Below, one piece after another: positions 12,989 through 23,431 of a DNA stretch of 64,000 nt. How positions within the stretch are numbered: the first letter of the stretch is position 1; each line of letters starts with the position of its first letter. The position numbers and the translations under genes are program-made. The notes below the pieces were generated by a model, which made no database searches, was not told where the DNA came from, and was given only the letters and a program-made list of their open reading frames with translations. The DNA is from Microbulbifer donghaiensis (lineage in GTDB: Bacteria > Pseudomonadota > Gammaproteobacteria > Pseudomonadales > Cellvibrionaceae). The DNA is taken from assembly GCF_900129095.1 (NCBI RefSeq), contig NZ_FQVA01000001.1, forward strand, positions 2,121,615 to 2,185,614, given 5' to 3'.

Positions 12989-13017
12989 ATTATATACCCC
13001 AGCCAGACTGTCAGAGT
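12989..13017 (-). promoter_or_regulatory. Candidate promoter for rph
   Basis: On the minus strand a perfect TATAAT occurs at 12989-12994, about 34 bases before the rph start. The -35 region is weak (ACTCTG at 13012-13017 with 17-base spacing). On the plus strand TATGAT at 13026-13031 could be the -10 of yicC. Confidence 0.35.
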
Positions 13018-13075
13018 GGCTGTGCTATGATGCCGGGCCCAAAACACAACAGAGATCGCCTGCAGGGGAGCAGCT

Positions 13076-13963
13076 ATGGCCAACAGCCGGGTTCAGAACA
13101 AAGTGCGCAGCATGACCGCCTTCGGCCGCGCCGAGGCGCCCTACGACACCGGCACTGCAATCTGGGAACTGCGCTCGGTCAATCACCGCTACCTGGAGCC
13201 CCACTTCCGCCTGCCGGAAGCTGCGCGGCCGCTGGAGACACAACTGCGCGACTCACTGCGCAAGACCCTGTCTCGCGGCAAGCTCGAACTGACCCTGAAC
13301 CTGAAGCCCAACAATGTGGAAGCGGCGGGTCTGGAAATCAATCAGCCGCTCGCCCAGGCGGTGGTGCAGGCGGCCAGGCAGGTTGCAGCGGGCGCGGACA
13401 CCATGCCTCTCAACCCGCTGCAGATTCTGCAGTGGCCCGGCGTGATCGCCGAGCCGGAAACCGATGCCGAACAGCAGTCCGCCGCCATCCTGCAGGCCTT
13501 TGCCGAAGCCCTGGCGCAACTCAGCGCCAACCGAGAGCGGGAGGGCGCGGAATTGCGCAAATTCATCGAGGCGCGCCTGCTGGGTATCGAAGAGCAGGTG
13601 GCCCGCGTGCGCGAGCTGCTGCCGCAGATACTCGCGGCACAGCGGGACAAGCTGCGCACGCGCCTCGAGGAATTGCTCGGTGAGCTAGACAAGGACCGGC
13701 TGGAACAGGAAATCGTGCTGCTGGCACAAAAAGCCGATGTGGACGAAGAACTGGACCGCCTCGACGCCCATGTCACCGAGACCCGCCGCGTACTCGAGGG
13801 CGGTGGCGCCATCGGCCGGCGACTCGATTTCCTGATGCAGGAGTTCAACCGCGAGGCCAATACGCTGTCGTCAAAATCCGTGGTTACCGACACGACACAG
13901 GCAGCGGTGGAACTGAAAGTGCTGATCGAGCAGATGCGAGAGCAAGTGCAGAATATTGAGTAG
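13076..13963 (+). CDS. yicC: YicC family endoribonuclease-like protein
   Basis: The protein has 295 residues, typical of YicC. The conserved N-terminal segment reads MTAFGRAE followed by WELRSVNHRYLEPHFRLPE. The C-terminal half is helical and charged and ends with the DUF1732-type segment GRRLDFLMQEFNREANTLSS plus KSVV. YicC proteins have been reported as endoribonucleases affecting small RNAs; here only family membership is shown. It is divergent from rph and upstream of gmk and rpoZ in many gammaproteobacteria; here the block is interrupted by about 6 kb of other genes. Confidence 0.93.
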   Translation: MANSRVQNKVRSMTAFGRAEAPYDTGTAIWELRSVNHRYLEPHFRLPEAARPLETQLRDSLRKTLSRGKLELTLNLKPNNVEAAGLEINQPLAQAVVQAARQVAAGADTMPLNPLQILQWPGVIAEPETDAEQQSAAILQAFAEALAQLSANREREGAELRKFIEARLLGIEEQVARVRELLPQILAAQRDKLRTRLEELLGELDKDRLEQEIVLLAQKADVDEELDRLDAHVTETRRVLEGGGAIGRRLDFLMQEFNREANTLSSKSVVTDTTQAAVELKVLIEQMREQVQNIE

Positions 13964-14092
13964 CCTGCAGATGTACCGCTTGTATCGCTACGCGTCCAGC
14001 GCGAATGCCTCGACCTCTATAGCCCGTCGGTTAATCCCGGCTATACCCTTTCCCTCTCGGCGCGCAGCACAACCAAACCACGTGGCCAGGCC

Positions 14093-15325
14093 GTGAGCGC
14101 GCCCGTCAGGCGGGCGCTGCTGCTCGCCAAACAGTGGCCCGAGCCCGCTTCCACGGCTGCCGGTCGGCGCACACTGGATATTCTCGACCTGCTCGCCGAG
14201 GCCGGCTATTGCGTGGAGATCGCCAGCCCCGCCCAGCCCACACCCTTCCAGGCCGCGACCGGATACGGCGAACACCGCATCGCGGTCAATGACGCCGGCT
14301 TTGATCAGTGGGTGCGCGCATTGAATCCCACACTCGTGATCTACGATCGCTTCGTGATGGAAGAGCAGTTTGGCTGGCGGGTGCGCGAACAGTGCCCACA
14401 GGCGCTCACGCTGCTCGATACCAGCGATTTCCACAGCCTGCGCGAGGCGCGCCACCAGGCGCTCAAAAGCGGCCAACCGCTAAACCTGTTTCACCCCACT
14501 GCTGAGCGCGAGATCGCGGCCATGGCCCGCTGCGATCTCACCGTGATGATTTCTCAGGTCGAGGTGGAGTTGCTGAAGCAGCACTTTTGCCTGCCCGACT
14601 GGCAACTGCACTACCTGCCATTTCTGGTGCGGGAACTGCCCGACGCCAGGGCGCTGCCTGGCTTCGACGAGCGCCAGCACCTGGTGATGATCGGCGGCTT
14701 TAAACACGCGCCCAACCGGGATGCCACCACCTGGTTTGCGCAGGAAGTCTGGCCGCAGCTGCGTTCACTGCTGCCCGGTGTGGAGTGCCACGTCTATGGC
14801 GCCTACTCTGATCACGCGATGCAGCGCCTCAGTGATCCGGCCACGGGACTTCGAATCCGCGGGCGCACCGAGGATGCGCAGGCCACGATGGCCCGCTACC
14901 GACTGAACCTGGCGCCGCTGCGCTTCGGCGCCGGGCAAAAAGGCAAGATCTTGGAGGGCTGGCTTACCGGCACGCCTGTAGTCACCACGCCCATCGGCGC
15001 CGAGTCGATGGCGCCTGAAGATGCCTGGGGATATTCGCTTAGCGACACCCCTGATCGGTTCGCGGCGACCACCGCACACCTCTATCAAAGCAAAAGCGCC
15101 TGGCTCACCGCGCGTGACGCGGGCACCCAAGCGCTCAAAACCGGGTTTGCCTACCAGCGCCACGCCGCCGCGTTTATCGAACGACTGGAGGCCACCGCCG
15201 CGAACCTGGAGGAACATCGCAACCGGCAGATTTGGGGGCGCATCCTAAGGCGCAGCGAACACCGCGCCGAGGAATTTATGAGTCGCTGGATTGAAGCCAA
15301 AAACAAAGGGGCAGAAGACACATAG
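14093..15325 (+). CDS. Glycosyltransferase, GT4-like
   Basis: The 410-residue protein starts at GTG 14093; the ribosome-binding site is weak (CCAGG). It has a two-domain GT-B pattern. The N-terminal half (ALLLAKQWPEPASTAAGRRT) resembles acceptor-binding domains. The C-terminal half has MIGGFKHAPNRDATTWF, then RIRGRTEDAQATMARYRLNLAPLRFGAGQKGK in two parts of a donor-binding site, and GTPVVTTPIGAESM. That last segment, with the preceding K-K-L-E pattern, is typical of GT4 and related sugar-nucleotide transferases. The sugar and acceptor cannot be told. It has no polysaccharide gene neighbours, so it may be a single-gene modification enzyme. It has no signal peptide or membrane helix, so it should act in the cytoplasm. 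Confidence 0.8.
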   Translation: MSAPVRRALLLAKQWPEPASTAAGRRTLDILDLLAEAGYCVEIASPAQPTPFQAATGYGEHRIAVNDAGFDQWVRALNPTLVIYDRFVMEEQFGWRVREQCPQALTLLDTSDFHSLREARHQALKSGQPLNLFHPTAEREIAAMARCDLTVMISQVEVELLKQHFCLPDWQLHYLPFLVRELPDARALPGFDERQHLVMIGGFKHAPNRDATTWFAQEVWPQLRSLLPGVECHVYGAYSDHAMQRLSDPATGLRIRGRTEDAQATMARYRLNLAPLRFGAGQKGKILEGWLTGTPVVTTPIGAESMAPEDAWGYSLSDTPDRFAATTAHLYQSKSAWLTARDAGTQALKTGFAYQRHAAAFIERLEATAANLEEHRNRQIWGRILRRSEHRAEEFMSRWIEAKNKGAEDT

Positions 15326-16071
15326 AATGTGTTCAGACTGCTGCTACACCTCGCAATCCGTTCTGAGCCAGTGCGGTGGTGGCGCCGATGAAATGCAGGC
15401 GGCTGCGGGGCGTGAGGGTGGTGAGGTCGGTGTGCCAGTCCGGCTCCAACCTGTATCAACAGAGTGCGAACAGCCAAAAGTACACCGCCAACGAAGGCGG
15501 TAACCCAGTTAGCTCTTGTTTAGGCGCAAAACATCGAGTGGTAACCGAATTGATTTGATTAATGAGCGCCGGTCAGCCCTACATCCCCCGCCAATAGGGC
15601 ACCGAAAAACGGTTCCTTCGCGCGCTGTTTTTTAATCTCCCCGCTTCCTCAACATATCCGCACCGTGACGGTGCACGCCACCCGGGCTTCGCATATCCAC
15701 CGCGACCCACTTCTCACTTATTTTTTGACCGGCACGGTCGTACCCCAACTAATTGCCATTTGGCGCCTTATTCCAAATATTGTCCTGAAAACTAGCTGAG
15801 GCTTAGTAAGACATTTCCGTTACAGGCAAGCATTAGGATATTCATCCTTATGCGCGAAACGGTATTTGTGCCTGTGCCGCGCTTCCTGTGCAGCGAATCA
15901 GCGCTGCTGAGCTTTGCGGCAAGTCGGCGCAACACCGGCCTCTCTAGTGGAAAAAGTTTTTCTAGCGGTCAGGGAGGAAACCAGTGTTAGCGAACTATCA
16001 GCGCTAACCAGGCGCGCCTATGCAGCACCCGGGCGTGTCCGATAAAAATAATTACGGAGATCCTAGCAACA
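15326..16071. other. Gene-free 746-base stretch before the protease gene
   Basis: I see no convincing gene here. Short open frames at 15291-15558 lack ribosome-binding sites and have unlikely composition. The minus strand at roughly 15340-15460 reads EPDWHTDLTTLTPRSRLHFI in one frame between stops, which might be a gene remnant but I do not recognise it. From about 15560 the base composition becomes more AT-rich than the surroundings. This half probably holds the protease promoter and a long leader. Confidence 0.5.
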
Positions 16072-18138
16072 ATGAAACCAACGCTAAAAAACCTGCTGCA
16101 GAAGTCAGCGCTGCTGACCGCAGCCTCGCTCGTCTGCGCGCTGCCATTGGCGACGCACGCGGTCGAGATCAACTCACCGGCAGCCGCACCGGTTATTGCA
16201 CAGCCGATGACCGATCGCATCATCGTCAAATACAAAAACGCCACCCAAATGGGCATGGCATCCAGCATGTCGCAGACTGCGCTGGAGCATGCCTCGCGCC
16301 TGGCCGGCACCGAGCTGCGCCATATGCGCCGCCTGGCCACCGGCGCTCAGCTGATGCGGCTGAATGGCCGCAAGGGCAATGCCGAGATGGCGGAGATCAT
16401 CGGCCGCCTGCAGCAGGATCCGAACGTCGAATACGCTGAGCCGGACCTGCTGATGCAGCCGATGGCCACCCCCACTGATCCAAGCTACAACCAGCAGTGG
16501 CACTATTTCGAAGCCACCGGCGGCCTGAATCTGCCGACCGCCTGGGACACCACCCAGGGCGAGGGCGTCGTGGTCGCGGTGATCGATACCGGCTACCGCC
16601 CCCATGCGGATCTGGTGGATAACCTGCTGCCGGGCTACGACATGATTTCGGACTCCACCGTGGCCCGAGACGGCGACGGCCGCGACAGCGACGCCAGTGA
16701 CGAGGGCGACTGGGCCCCGGCCGGTGCCTGCTACTCGGGCTCGCCGGCCAGCAACAGCAGCTGGCACGGCACCCACGTTGCCGGTACCGTGGCGGCCGCG
16801 ACCAACAACGGTATCGGCGTGGCCGGTGTCGCCTACAAGGCCAAGGTGGTGCCGATCCGGGTGCTGGGCCGCTGTGGCGGCTACACCTCGGATATTGCCG
16901 ACGCCATTATCTGGGGCGCCGGCGGCTCCGTCAGCGGCGTGCCCGCCAATGCCAATCCGGCCCAGGTTCTGAACCTGAGCCTGGGTGGCGGCGGCAGCTG
17001 TGGCAGCACCACCCAGAATGCGATCAACACCGCGCGCAGCCTCGGCAGCACCGTGGTAGTGGCCGCAGGCAATGAAAACACCAACGCCAGCAACTCGACC
17101 CCGGCCAACTGCTCCGGCGTCGTCACCGTCGCCTCGGTCGACAGGTCCGGCGGTCGCGCCTGGTACTCCAACTACGGCAGCGTGGTGGATGTCGCGGCGC
17201 CCGGCGGTGACACCTCGGTATCGAGCAACGGCGTGCTTTCCACGCTGAACAGCGGTACCCAGGGCCCCGGCAGTGACAACTACGCCTTCTACCAGGGCAC
17301 CAGCATGGCCACCCCGCACGTGGCCGGCGCCGCCGCGCTGCTCTATGCGGTGGATCCGACCCTGACTCCGACCGAAGTGGAGTCGATCCTGACCAGCACC
17401 GCGCGCAGCTTCCCGGCCTCCTGCAGCCAGTGCGGCGCCGGTATCGTTGACGCGGCCGCAGCGGTGGCAGCGGCCGGCGACGGTGGCGGCGATCCGGGCC
17501 CGGGCGATGGCGTGCTGGAAAATGGCGTAGCCGAGACAAACCTGTCCGCCAGCAGCGGTGCAGAACTGTCGTTTACCCTGGAAGTACCGGCGGGTGCCTC
17601 GAACCTGCAGTTCCAGATCTCCGGCGGTAGCGGCGATGCGGACCTGTATGTGAAGTTCGGCTCGGCGCCGACTACCAGCAGCTACGACTGCCGCCCGTAC
17701 CTGAATGGCAACAACGAGACCTGCAGCATCTCCAATGTGCAGGCCGGCACCTACTATGTGATGGTCCGCGCCTACAGCAGCTTCTCCGGCCTCAGCCTGG
17801 TCGGCAGCTTCGACGAGGGCGGCAGTGGCGGCGGTGCCAGCGGCTGGACCGAGACCAATCTGTCCGGCAGCCAGGCCTCGTGGCAGCACTTCACCCTGAA
17901 CGTCAATGCGGGCATGGCGACCCTGGATGTGCAGATGTCCGGTGGCAGCGGCGACGGCGATCTCTATGTGCGCCACGGTGCCCAGCCGACCACCAGCAAC
18001 TACGACTGCCGCCCCTACAAGTGGGGCAACGACGAGAGCTGCAATATCAGCAACCCGGCAGCGGGTACCTGGTATATCAGTATCCGCGGTTACAGCAGTT
18101 ATTCCGGTGTGACCCTGGATGCACAGGCCAGCCCCTGA
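16072..18138 (+). CDS. Secreted subtilisin-like (S8) serine protease with two PPC domains
   Basis: The 688-residue preproprotein has a signal peptide at 1-30 (ending ATHA), an inhibitor-like propeptide at about 45-145 and an S8 catalytic domain at about 155-465. The catalytic triad is visible: Asp172 in VIDTGYR, His232 in HGTHVAG and Ser411 in GTSMATPHVAG. Two bacterial pre-peptidase C-terminal (PPC) domains follow, at about 485-580 and 591-688. They are closely similar (SGGSGDADLYVKFG against SGGSGDGDLYVRHG, each with SYDCRPY or NYDCRPY), so one was duplicated. PPC domains are often removed after type II secretion. ATG 16072 follows GGAGAT. The enzyme is likely an extracellular protease for protein feeding. 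A clear terminator follows. Confidence 0.95.
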   Translation: MKPTLKNLLQKSALLTAASLVCALPLATHAVEINSPAAAPVIAQPMTDRIIVKYKNATQMGMASSMSQTALEHASRLAGTELRHMRRLATGAQLMRLNGRKGNAEMAEIIGRLQQDPNVEYAEPDLLMQPMATPTDPSYNQQWHYFEATGGLNLPTAWDTTQGEGVVVAVIDTGYRPHADLVDNLLPGYDMISDSTVARDGDGRDSDASDEGDWAPAGACYSGSPASNSSWHGTHVAGTVAAATNNGIGVAGVAYKAKVVPIRVLGRCGGYTSDIADAIIWGAGGSVSGVPANANPAQVLNLSLGGGGSCGSTTQNAINTARSLGSTVVVAAGNENTNASNSTPANCSGVVTVASVDRSGGRAWYSNYGSVVDVAAPGGDTSVSSNGVLSTLNSGTQGPGSDNYAFYQGTSMATPHVAGAAALLYAVDPTLTPTEVESILTSTARSFPASCSQCGAGIVDAAAAVAAAGDGGGDPGPGDGVLENGVAETNLSASSGAELSFTLEVPAGASNLQFQISGGSGDADLYVKFGSAPTTSSYDCRPYLNGNNETCSISNVQAGTYYVMVRAYSSFSGLSLVGSFDEGGSGGGASGWTETNLSGSQASWQHFTLNVNAGMATLDVQMSGGSGDGDLYVRHGAQPTTSNYDCRPYKWGNDESCNISNPAAGTWYISIRGYSSYSGVTLDAQASP

Positions 18139-18167
18139 TCAGAGTCAGTTACCGATGTGCTAACGGG

Positions 18168-18195
18168 AAAGGCCGGCATTTGCCGGCCTTTCTTT
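18168..18195 (+). terminator. Rho-independent terminator of the protease gene
   Basis: AAAGGCCGGCA at 18168-18178 pairs with TGCCGGCCTTT at 18181-18191 and is followed by CTTTTG. It lies 30 bases past the protease stop. Confidence 0.85.
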
Positions 18196-18402
18196 TGTCT
18201 GTCGCGCCCGATCGTAACGAATCACTGTTGGCCTTCCTGGGCGAGTTGCTCGCAGCCACTATTTGATAGCGCGAGAAGCCACTCCTTCCCACCAGGACTC
18301 TAACGGATTCCGAAATCCGCCCCCTGTGGACATTTGCCACGTGACGCCGCTGTGGCAAAGTGCCCCGATACCGAGGGTAGATAACAACAAGAAGAGGTAA
18401 TC

Positions 18403-19647
18403 GTGAATCTCATCACCCTGGCCATTCCGTTTTTCCTGATCGCAGTACTGGTGGAACTGGCGCTGGACCGCTGGCGCGGCTGGGGCCTTTACCGCCTCAA
18501 CGACGCCATCGGCAGCCTGAGTGCCGGCATCCTGAGCCGTATCACCGGCCTGGTGCGCAAGGGCGTGGGGCTGCTGATTTACATCCCGCTGTATCAGCTG
18601 CTGACGCCCTACTATGAGACTGTCGGCTTCAGCTGGTCGGCGGCCAATCCCTGGCACCTGCTGCTGGCAGTGGTCGCCTACGACTTCTGCTACTACTGGA
18701 AACACCGTTTCGCCCACGAGATCAATATCTTCTGGGCCGACCACCTGGTGCACCACCAGAGCGAGGACTACAACCTGACCACCGCGCTGCGACAGCCGTG
18801 CGGCGGCCTGCCGATCGGCTGGATCTTCTACCTGCCGCTGCTGCTGATCGGCCTGCCGGCGGAGCTGATGATCACTGCCGGCGCCATCGACCTGATCTAC
18901 CAGTTCTGGGTGCACACGCAGAAATTCCCGAAAGTGCGCTGGATGGAGTGGATTTTCGTAACCCCGTCCAACCACCGGGTGCACCACGCGCAGAACAAGG
19001 TCTATGTGGACAGGAACTACGGCGGCGTCTTCATTATCTGGGACCGCCTGTTCGGCACCTATCAGGAAGAGCTGAAACAGGAGCCCTGTATCTACGGGGT
19101 GCGCAAGCCGCTGAACAACTTCGACCCGCTGGCGGCCAACCTGCAGCACTACAAGCGCATGGCTCTGGATGCCTGGTACACGAAGAGCTGGTGGGACAAG
19201 TTCACGCTGTGGTTCCGCCGCACCGGCTACCGGCCGGCAGATGCGGAGGCGGCGATGCCGGTGCCGTCCTGCGACCTGGAGCACTTCGAACGCTTCGACC
19301 CGCAGATCGGCCGCGGCCGGCGCATCTATGCACTGTTGCAGCACCTCATATACTCCGGCGGCACCCTGGCTCTGCTCTGGTACGCGCAACAGCTGGATTA
19401 TTCACAGCAACTGGTGGCGGTGGCGCTGCTCGCACTGGGCCTGATCGCCAATGGCCGCATCCTCAACGGCCACAGCTGGGCCAGGGTTGCGGAGTTGGTG
19501 CGCCTGGCAGTGTTGATCGCCGCGCTGCCACTGCTGCCGGCGACCCTGTCCACCTCTCTGGTCGGCTATGTGGCGGTCAGCGCGCTGACCTGGTGGTGGT
19601 TGGCTTTTACGGACAAAGAAGATACAGTCGCTCTCGTTAGCGATTAG
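18403..19647 (+). CDS. Sterol desaturase/fatty acid hydroxylase family membrane enzyme (AGMO-like)
   Basis: A 414-residue integral membrane di-iron oxygenase. The GTG start at 18403 follows AAGAAGAGG. Membrane helices occur near 5-22, 50-68, 85-100 and 135-170. The family histidine boxes are present: HRFAH at 101-105, HLVHH at 114-118, and HRVHH at 191-195, plus His171. After the catalytic domain a C-terminal segment (about 318-400) has three or four more helices. This layout matches the alkylglycerol monooxygenase-like branch rather than short sterol desaturases. The substrate is not evident; lipid hydroxylation or ether-lipid cleavage is possible. It stands alone, with no lipid genes around it. 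Confidence 0.88.
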   Translation: MNLITLAIPFFLIAVLVELALDRWRGWGLYRLNDAIGSLSAGILSRITGLVRKGVGLLIYIPLYQLLTPYYETVGFSWSAANPWHLLLAVVAYDFCYYWKHRFAHEINIFWADHLVHHQSEDYNLTTALRQPCGGLPIGWIFYLPLLLIGLPAELMITAGAIDLIYQFWVHTQKFPKVRWMEWIFVTPSNHRVHHAQNKVYVDRNYGGVFIIWDRLFGTYQEELKQEPCIYGVRKPLNNFDPLAANLQHYKRMALDAWYTKSWWDKFTLWFRRTGYRPADAEAAMPVPSCDLEHFERFDPQIGRGRRIYALLQHLIYSGGTLALLWYAQQLDYSQQLVAVALLALGLIANGRILNGHSWARVAELVRLAVLIAALPLLPATLSTSLVGYVAVSALTWWWLAFTDKEDTVALVSD

Positions 19648-19745
19648 CAACAGGGAGCAACACTCAGTCGCAGGGGGTAGGTGGTGATTGAGCAAGCTTC
19701 CGCTGGGCGATCCCGGCCGGGCTCAGGGACACATGCGCCATGTAG

Positions 19746-20534
<789 letters not shown>

Positions 20535-20548
20535 GCCGATTGATCGAA

Positions 20549-20576
20549 TTGCGTACACTCCGCGGTCCGGTAAAAT
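20549..20576 (+). promoter_or_regulatory. Candidate promoter for rpoZ-spoT
   Basis: TTGCGT (20549-20554) and TAAAAT (20571-20576) are separated by 16 bases, between gmk and rpoZ. The match is moderate. Confidence 0.45.
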
Positions 20577-20658
20577 AGCCGGTCACCCGTAAAGAATTCG
20601 CCCCCCGGGCACCCACTGCGCGCGTGCGGCGCGCCAAATTAGATGGAATCGAAAGTTT

Positions 20659-20925
20659 ATGGCACGTATTACTGTTGAAGATTGCCTCGAGCACGTCGAC
20701 AACCGCTTCGAACTGGTTATCGTGGGCAGCAAGCGCGCCCGCCAGATCGCCACTGGCGGCAAAGATCCGCTGGTCCCGGAAGAGAACGACAAGCCGACGG
20801 TAATCGCCCTGCGCGAGATCGAGGAAGGCCTGGTGGACGCCAGCATTCTCGACGAGCCGGAAGAAGAAGTGGCTCCGGCACCGTCCATGGCCGCCCCGGC
20901 CTACCTGTCCGATCAGGAAATCTGA
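20659..20925 (+). CDS. rpoZ: RNA polymerase omega subunit
   Basis: The 88-residue protein begins [20 protein letters not shown], the omega signature. It contains [20 protein letters not shown] and a Glu-rich C-terminal part. Omega helps assemble RNA polymerase and mediates ppGpp binding with beta-prime, which fits its place directly before spoT. GAAAG lies upstream of the ATG. Confidence 0.97.
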   Translation: MARITVEDCLEHVDNRFELVIVGSKRARQIATGGKDPLVPEENDKPTVIALREIEEGLVDASILDEPEEEVAPAPSMAAPAYLSDQEI

Positions 20926-20965
20926 TCTATCCCCGACTGGAACCCACAGAGAGGCGCGCGCGGCT

Positions 20966-23083
20966 TTGCACACCATCGATAGTCTGGCCCACCGCCTCTC
21001 TTCGTACCTGCCCCCCGACCAGATCCAGATAGTTCGCCGCGCCTATTTCTACGCGGAGCAGGCCCACGACGGTCAGCAGCGCCGCTCCGGCGAACCCTAT
21101 GTCACCCACCCGCTGGCGGTCGCCACGATACTGGCCGGCATGCACATGGATCACCAGAGCCTGGCCGCGGCCATGCTCCACGACGTCATCGAGGACACCG
21201 CCATCCCCAAGGCGGCGCTGGCCGAACAGTTCGGTGACGAGGTGGCGGACCTGGTGGACGGCGTCTCCAAGCTCACCCAGTTTGAGACCGACAGCCCGGC
21301 GGAAAAACAGGCGGAAAACTTCCAGAAGATGGCCCTGGCGATGGCGCGGGATATTCGCGTGATCCTGGTGAAACTCGCCGACCGCCTGCACAACATGCGC
21401 ACCCTGGGGGCTCTCAAGCCCCAGAAGCGCGCGCGCATCGCCCGCGAGACCCTGGAGATCTACGCTCCCATCGCCCACCGCCTGGGCATGAACGACGTGC
21501 GTATCGAGTTCGAGGACCGCGCCTTCTTCGCCATCCACTCCCTGCGCGCGAGCCGTTTGCGCGCGGCACTGGTGGCCGCGCGCGGCAACCGCAAGGAACT
21601 GCTGGAGAAAATTCAGAACGCCATCGAGGTGCGCCTGCAGCGCGAGGCTATCGATGCGCTGGTCATCGGTCGCGAAAAGCACCTGTACAGCATTTACCAG
21701 AAGATGCGAGCGAAGAAGAAGTCGTTCAAGGAAATCATGGACGTCTACGCCTTCCGCATCATCGTCGACAGTGTCGACGCCTGCTACCGGGTGCTGGGTG
21801 TGATGCACAACCTGTACAAGCCGGTCATTTCCGAGTTCAAGGACTACATCGCGATTCCCAAGTCCAACGGCTACCAGTCACTGCACACGGTGCTGCTGGG
21901 CATGCACGGGGTGCCGATCGAGGTGCAGGTGCGCACCAAGGAAATGGACGAGATGGCCAACAGCGGCATTGCCGCGCACTGGCTCTACAAGGCCTCCGGC
22001 GATGAGGTCATCAATACCGGTGGCACCAGCCAGGTGCGCGCGCGGCGCTGGGTACAGGGCCTGCTGGAGATGCAGCAGCGCGCCGGCGACTCGCTGGAAT
22101 TTATCGAGAACGTGAAGATCGACCTGTTCCCGGACGAGGTCTACGTGTTCACGCCAAAAGGCGAGATCATCGATCTGCCGGCGGGCGCCACGGCCGTGGA
22201 CTTCGCCTACTCGGTGCACACGGATATCGGCAACTCCTGTGTCGCGGTGCGCATCAACCAGCGCCTGGCACCCTTGTCGCAGCCGCTGGAAAGCGGACAG
22301 AAAGTGGAAATTCTCACGCGTCGCAATGCGCAGCCAAACCCGACCTGGCTCAATTTCGTCGTGACCGCGAAAGCGCGCAGTGCGATTCGCCACTTCCTCA
22401 AGCACCAGCGTCACCACGACTCTATCGCCCTGGGCCGGCGCCTGCTGGAAAAAGCCCTCGGCAAATTCAACACAAGCCTCGAAGAGCTGAGCGAGGAACA
22501 ACTGCAGAAGGGCCTGCACGAGGCCAAGTGCGCGACCCTCGACAAACTGCTGGAGGAGATCGGCCTCGGCAACAAGGTCGCTTTCTCAGCTGCCAAACTG
22601 CTGGCACCGTCTGGCAGCGAGGAGGCCGAGGCCAGCAACATCTCCTCGCCACTGACCATCGACGCCCAGGAGGGCATGATGATCAGCTTTGCGCGCTGCT
22701 GCCGCCCGATTCCGGGCGATACGATTATCGGCCACATCAGTTCCGGCAAGGGTGTGGTGGTACACCGGGATACCTGCCGCAACACCAACGAATTCCGCGA
22801 GCACCCGGAAAACATCATGCTGGTGAACTGGTCACCGGACGTAAAAGGGGAGTTTCTCGGCGATGTGCGCGTGGAAGTGGAGTCGGAGCGCGGCATCATC
22901 GCCCGCCTGGCGACCCGCATCACCGAGGAAGGCGCCAGCATCGAGCAGATCCACGTGGACGAGAAAGACGCGCACAACAGTGTGATATCCCTGACCCTTG
23001 AGGTCAGCAACCGCGTACACCTGGCGCGCGTCATGAAGCGGCTGCGCAACCTGCCATCGGTCATTCGGATCGCGCGCCCTTAA
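20966..23083 (+). CDS. spoT: Bifunctional (p)ppGpp synthetase/hydrolase
   Basis: A 705-residue RelA/SpoT homologue. The HD hydrolase domain (about 20-180) has its metal-binding HD at residues 72-73 (LHDVIEDT). The synthetase domain (about 240-350) shows DVYAFRIIVDSV, KDYIAIPKSNGYQSLHTV and EVQVRTKEMDEMA. A TGS domain follows (DLFPDEVYVFTPKGEI), then a helical/zinc-finger region with SFARCCRPIPGD, and a C-terminal ACT domain. The intact HD and the SpoT-like order make it the bifunctional alarmone enzyme. The start appears to be TTG at 20966, behind AGAGAGG at 20949-20955. It is 40 bases downstream of rpoZ. Confidence 0.96.
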   Translation: MHTIDSLAHRLSSYLPPDQIQIVRRAYFYAEQAHDGQQRRSGEPYVTHPLAVATILAGMHMDHQSLAAAMLHDVIEDTAIPKAALAEQFGDEVADLVDGVSKLTQFETDSPAEKQAENFQKMALAMARDIRVILVKLADRLHNMRTLGALKPQKRARIARETLEIYAPIAHRLGMNDVRIEFEDRAFFAIHSLRASRLRAALVAARGNRKELLEKIQNAIEVRLQREAIDALVIGREKHLYSIYQKMRAKKKSFKEIMDVYAFRIIVDSVDACYRVLGVMHNLYKPVISEFKDYIAIPKSNGYQSLHTVLLGMHGVPIEVQVRTKEMDEMANSGIAAHWLYKASGDEVINTGGTSQVRARRWVQGLLEMQQRAGDSLEFIENVKIDLFPDEVYVFTPKGEIIDLPAGATAVDFAYSVHTDIGNSCVAVRINQRLAPLSQPLESGQKVEILTRRNAQPNPTWLNFVVTAKARSAIRHFLKHQRHHDSIALGRRLLEKALGKFNTSLEELSEEQLQKGLHEAKCATLDKLLEEIGLGNKVAFSAAKLLAPSGSEEAEASNISSPLTIDAQEGMMISFARCCRPIPGDTIIGHISSGKGVVVHRDTCRNTNEFREHPENIMLVNWSPDVKGEFLGDVRVEVESERGIIARLATRITEEGASIEQIHVDEKDAHNSVISLTLEVSNRVHLARVMKRLRNLPSVIRIARP

Positions 23084-23431
23084 CGACCCGGATTCTCGCC
23101 ACGCCAGATTTCCGCAAACGCCCGGTAGCGCAGCAGCGCGAATCCCAAACCCCGGACCGGCGGCAGAACTCTGGCAGACAACCTGATCGGCAATCGTCTG
23201 CCAACGTTCTGCCGCCGATCCTCAATGCATGAGTTGCAGCCTCCCCTGCGGACGCCTTTGCTGTATCCGGCGTGAAGGAACAGGGATGATCTCGACAATC
23301 CCCTTGAAAGTGGACGGGGTACGCAAATCGCTTGGCGGTCACACGGGTTCTCTCCCATTCCCCCGGAAACCGCGCTATATTCTCCCGCTTTCTTTTTCAG
23401 CAAACTCGTTTAGATAGTAACGGAGTACCCC
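23084..23431. other. 348-base gap between spoT and ridA
   Basis: No credible gene is seen. Minus-strand open frames across 23061-23403 have Arg/Cys/Ser-rich composition and no ribosome-binding site. A possible -10 for ridA (TATATT) is at 23376-23381, with no good -35. Confidence 0.45.

Noticed and set aside
15291-15558. Small plus-strand frames after the glycosyltransferase
   Set aside because: Unusual composition and no ribosome-binding site.
16174-17976. Minus-strand open frame of 600 residues opposite the protease gene
   Set aside because: Glycine/histidine/alanine-rich shadow of the protease, without domains.
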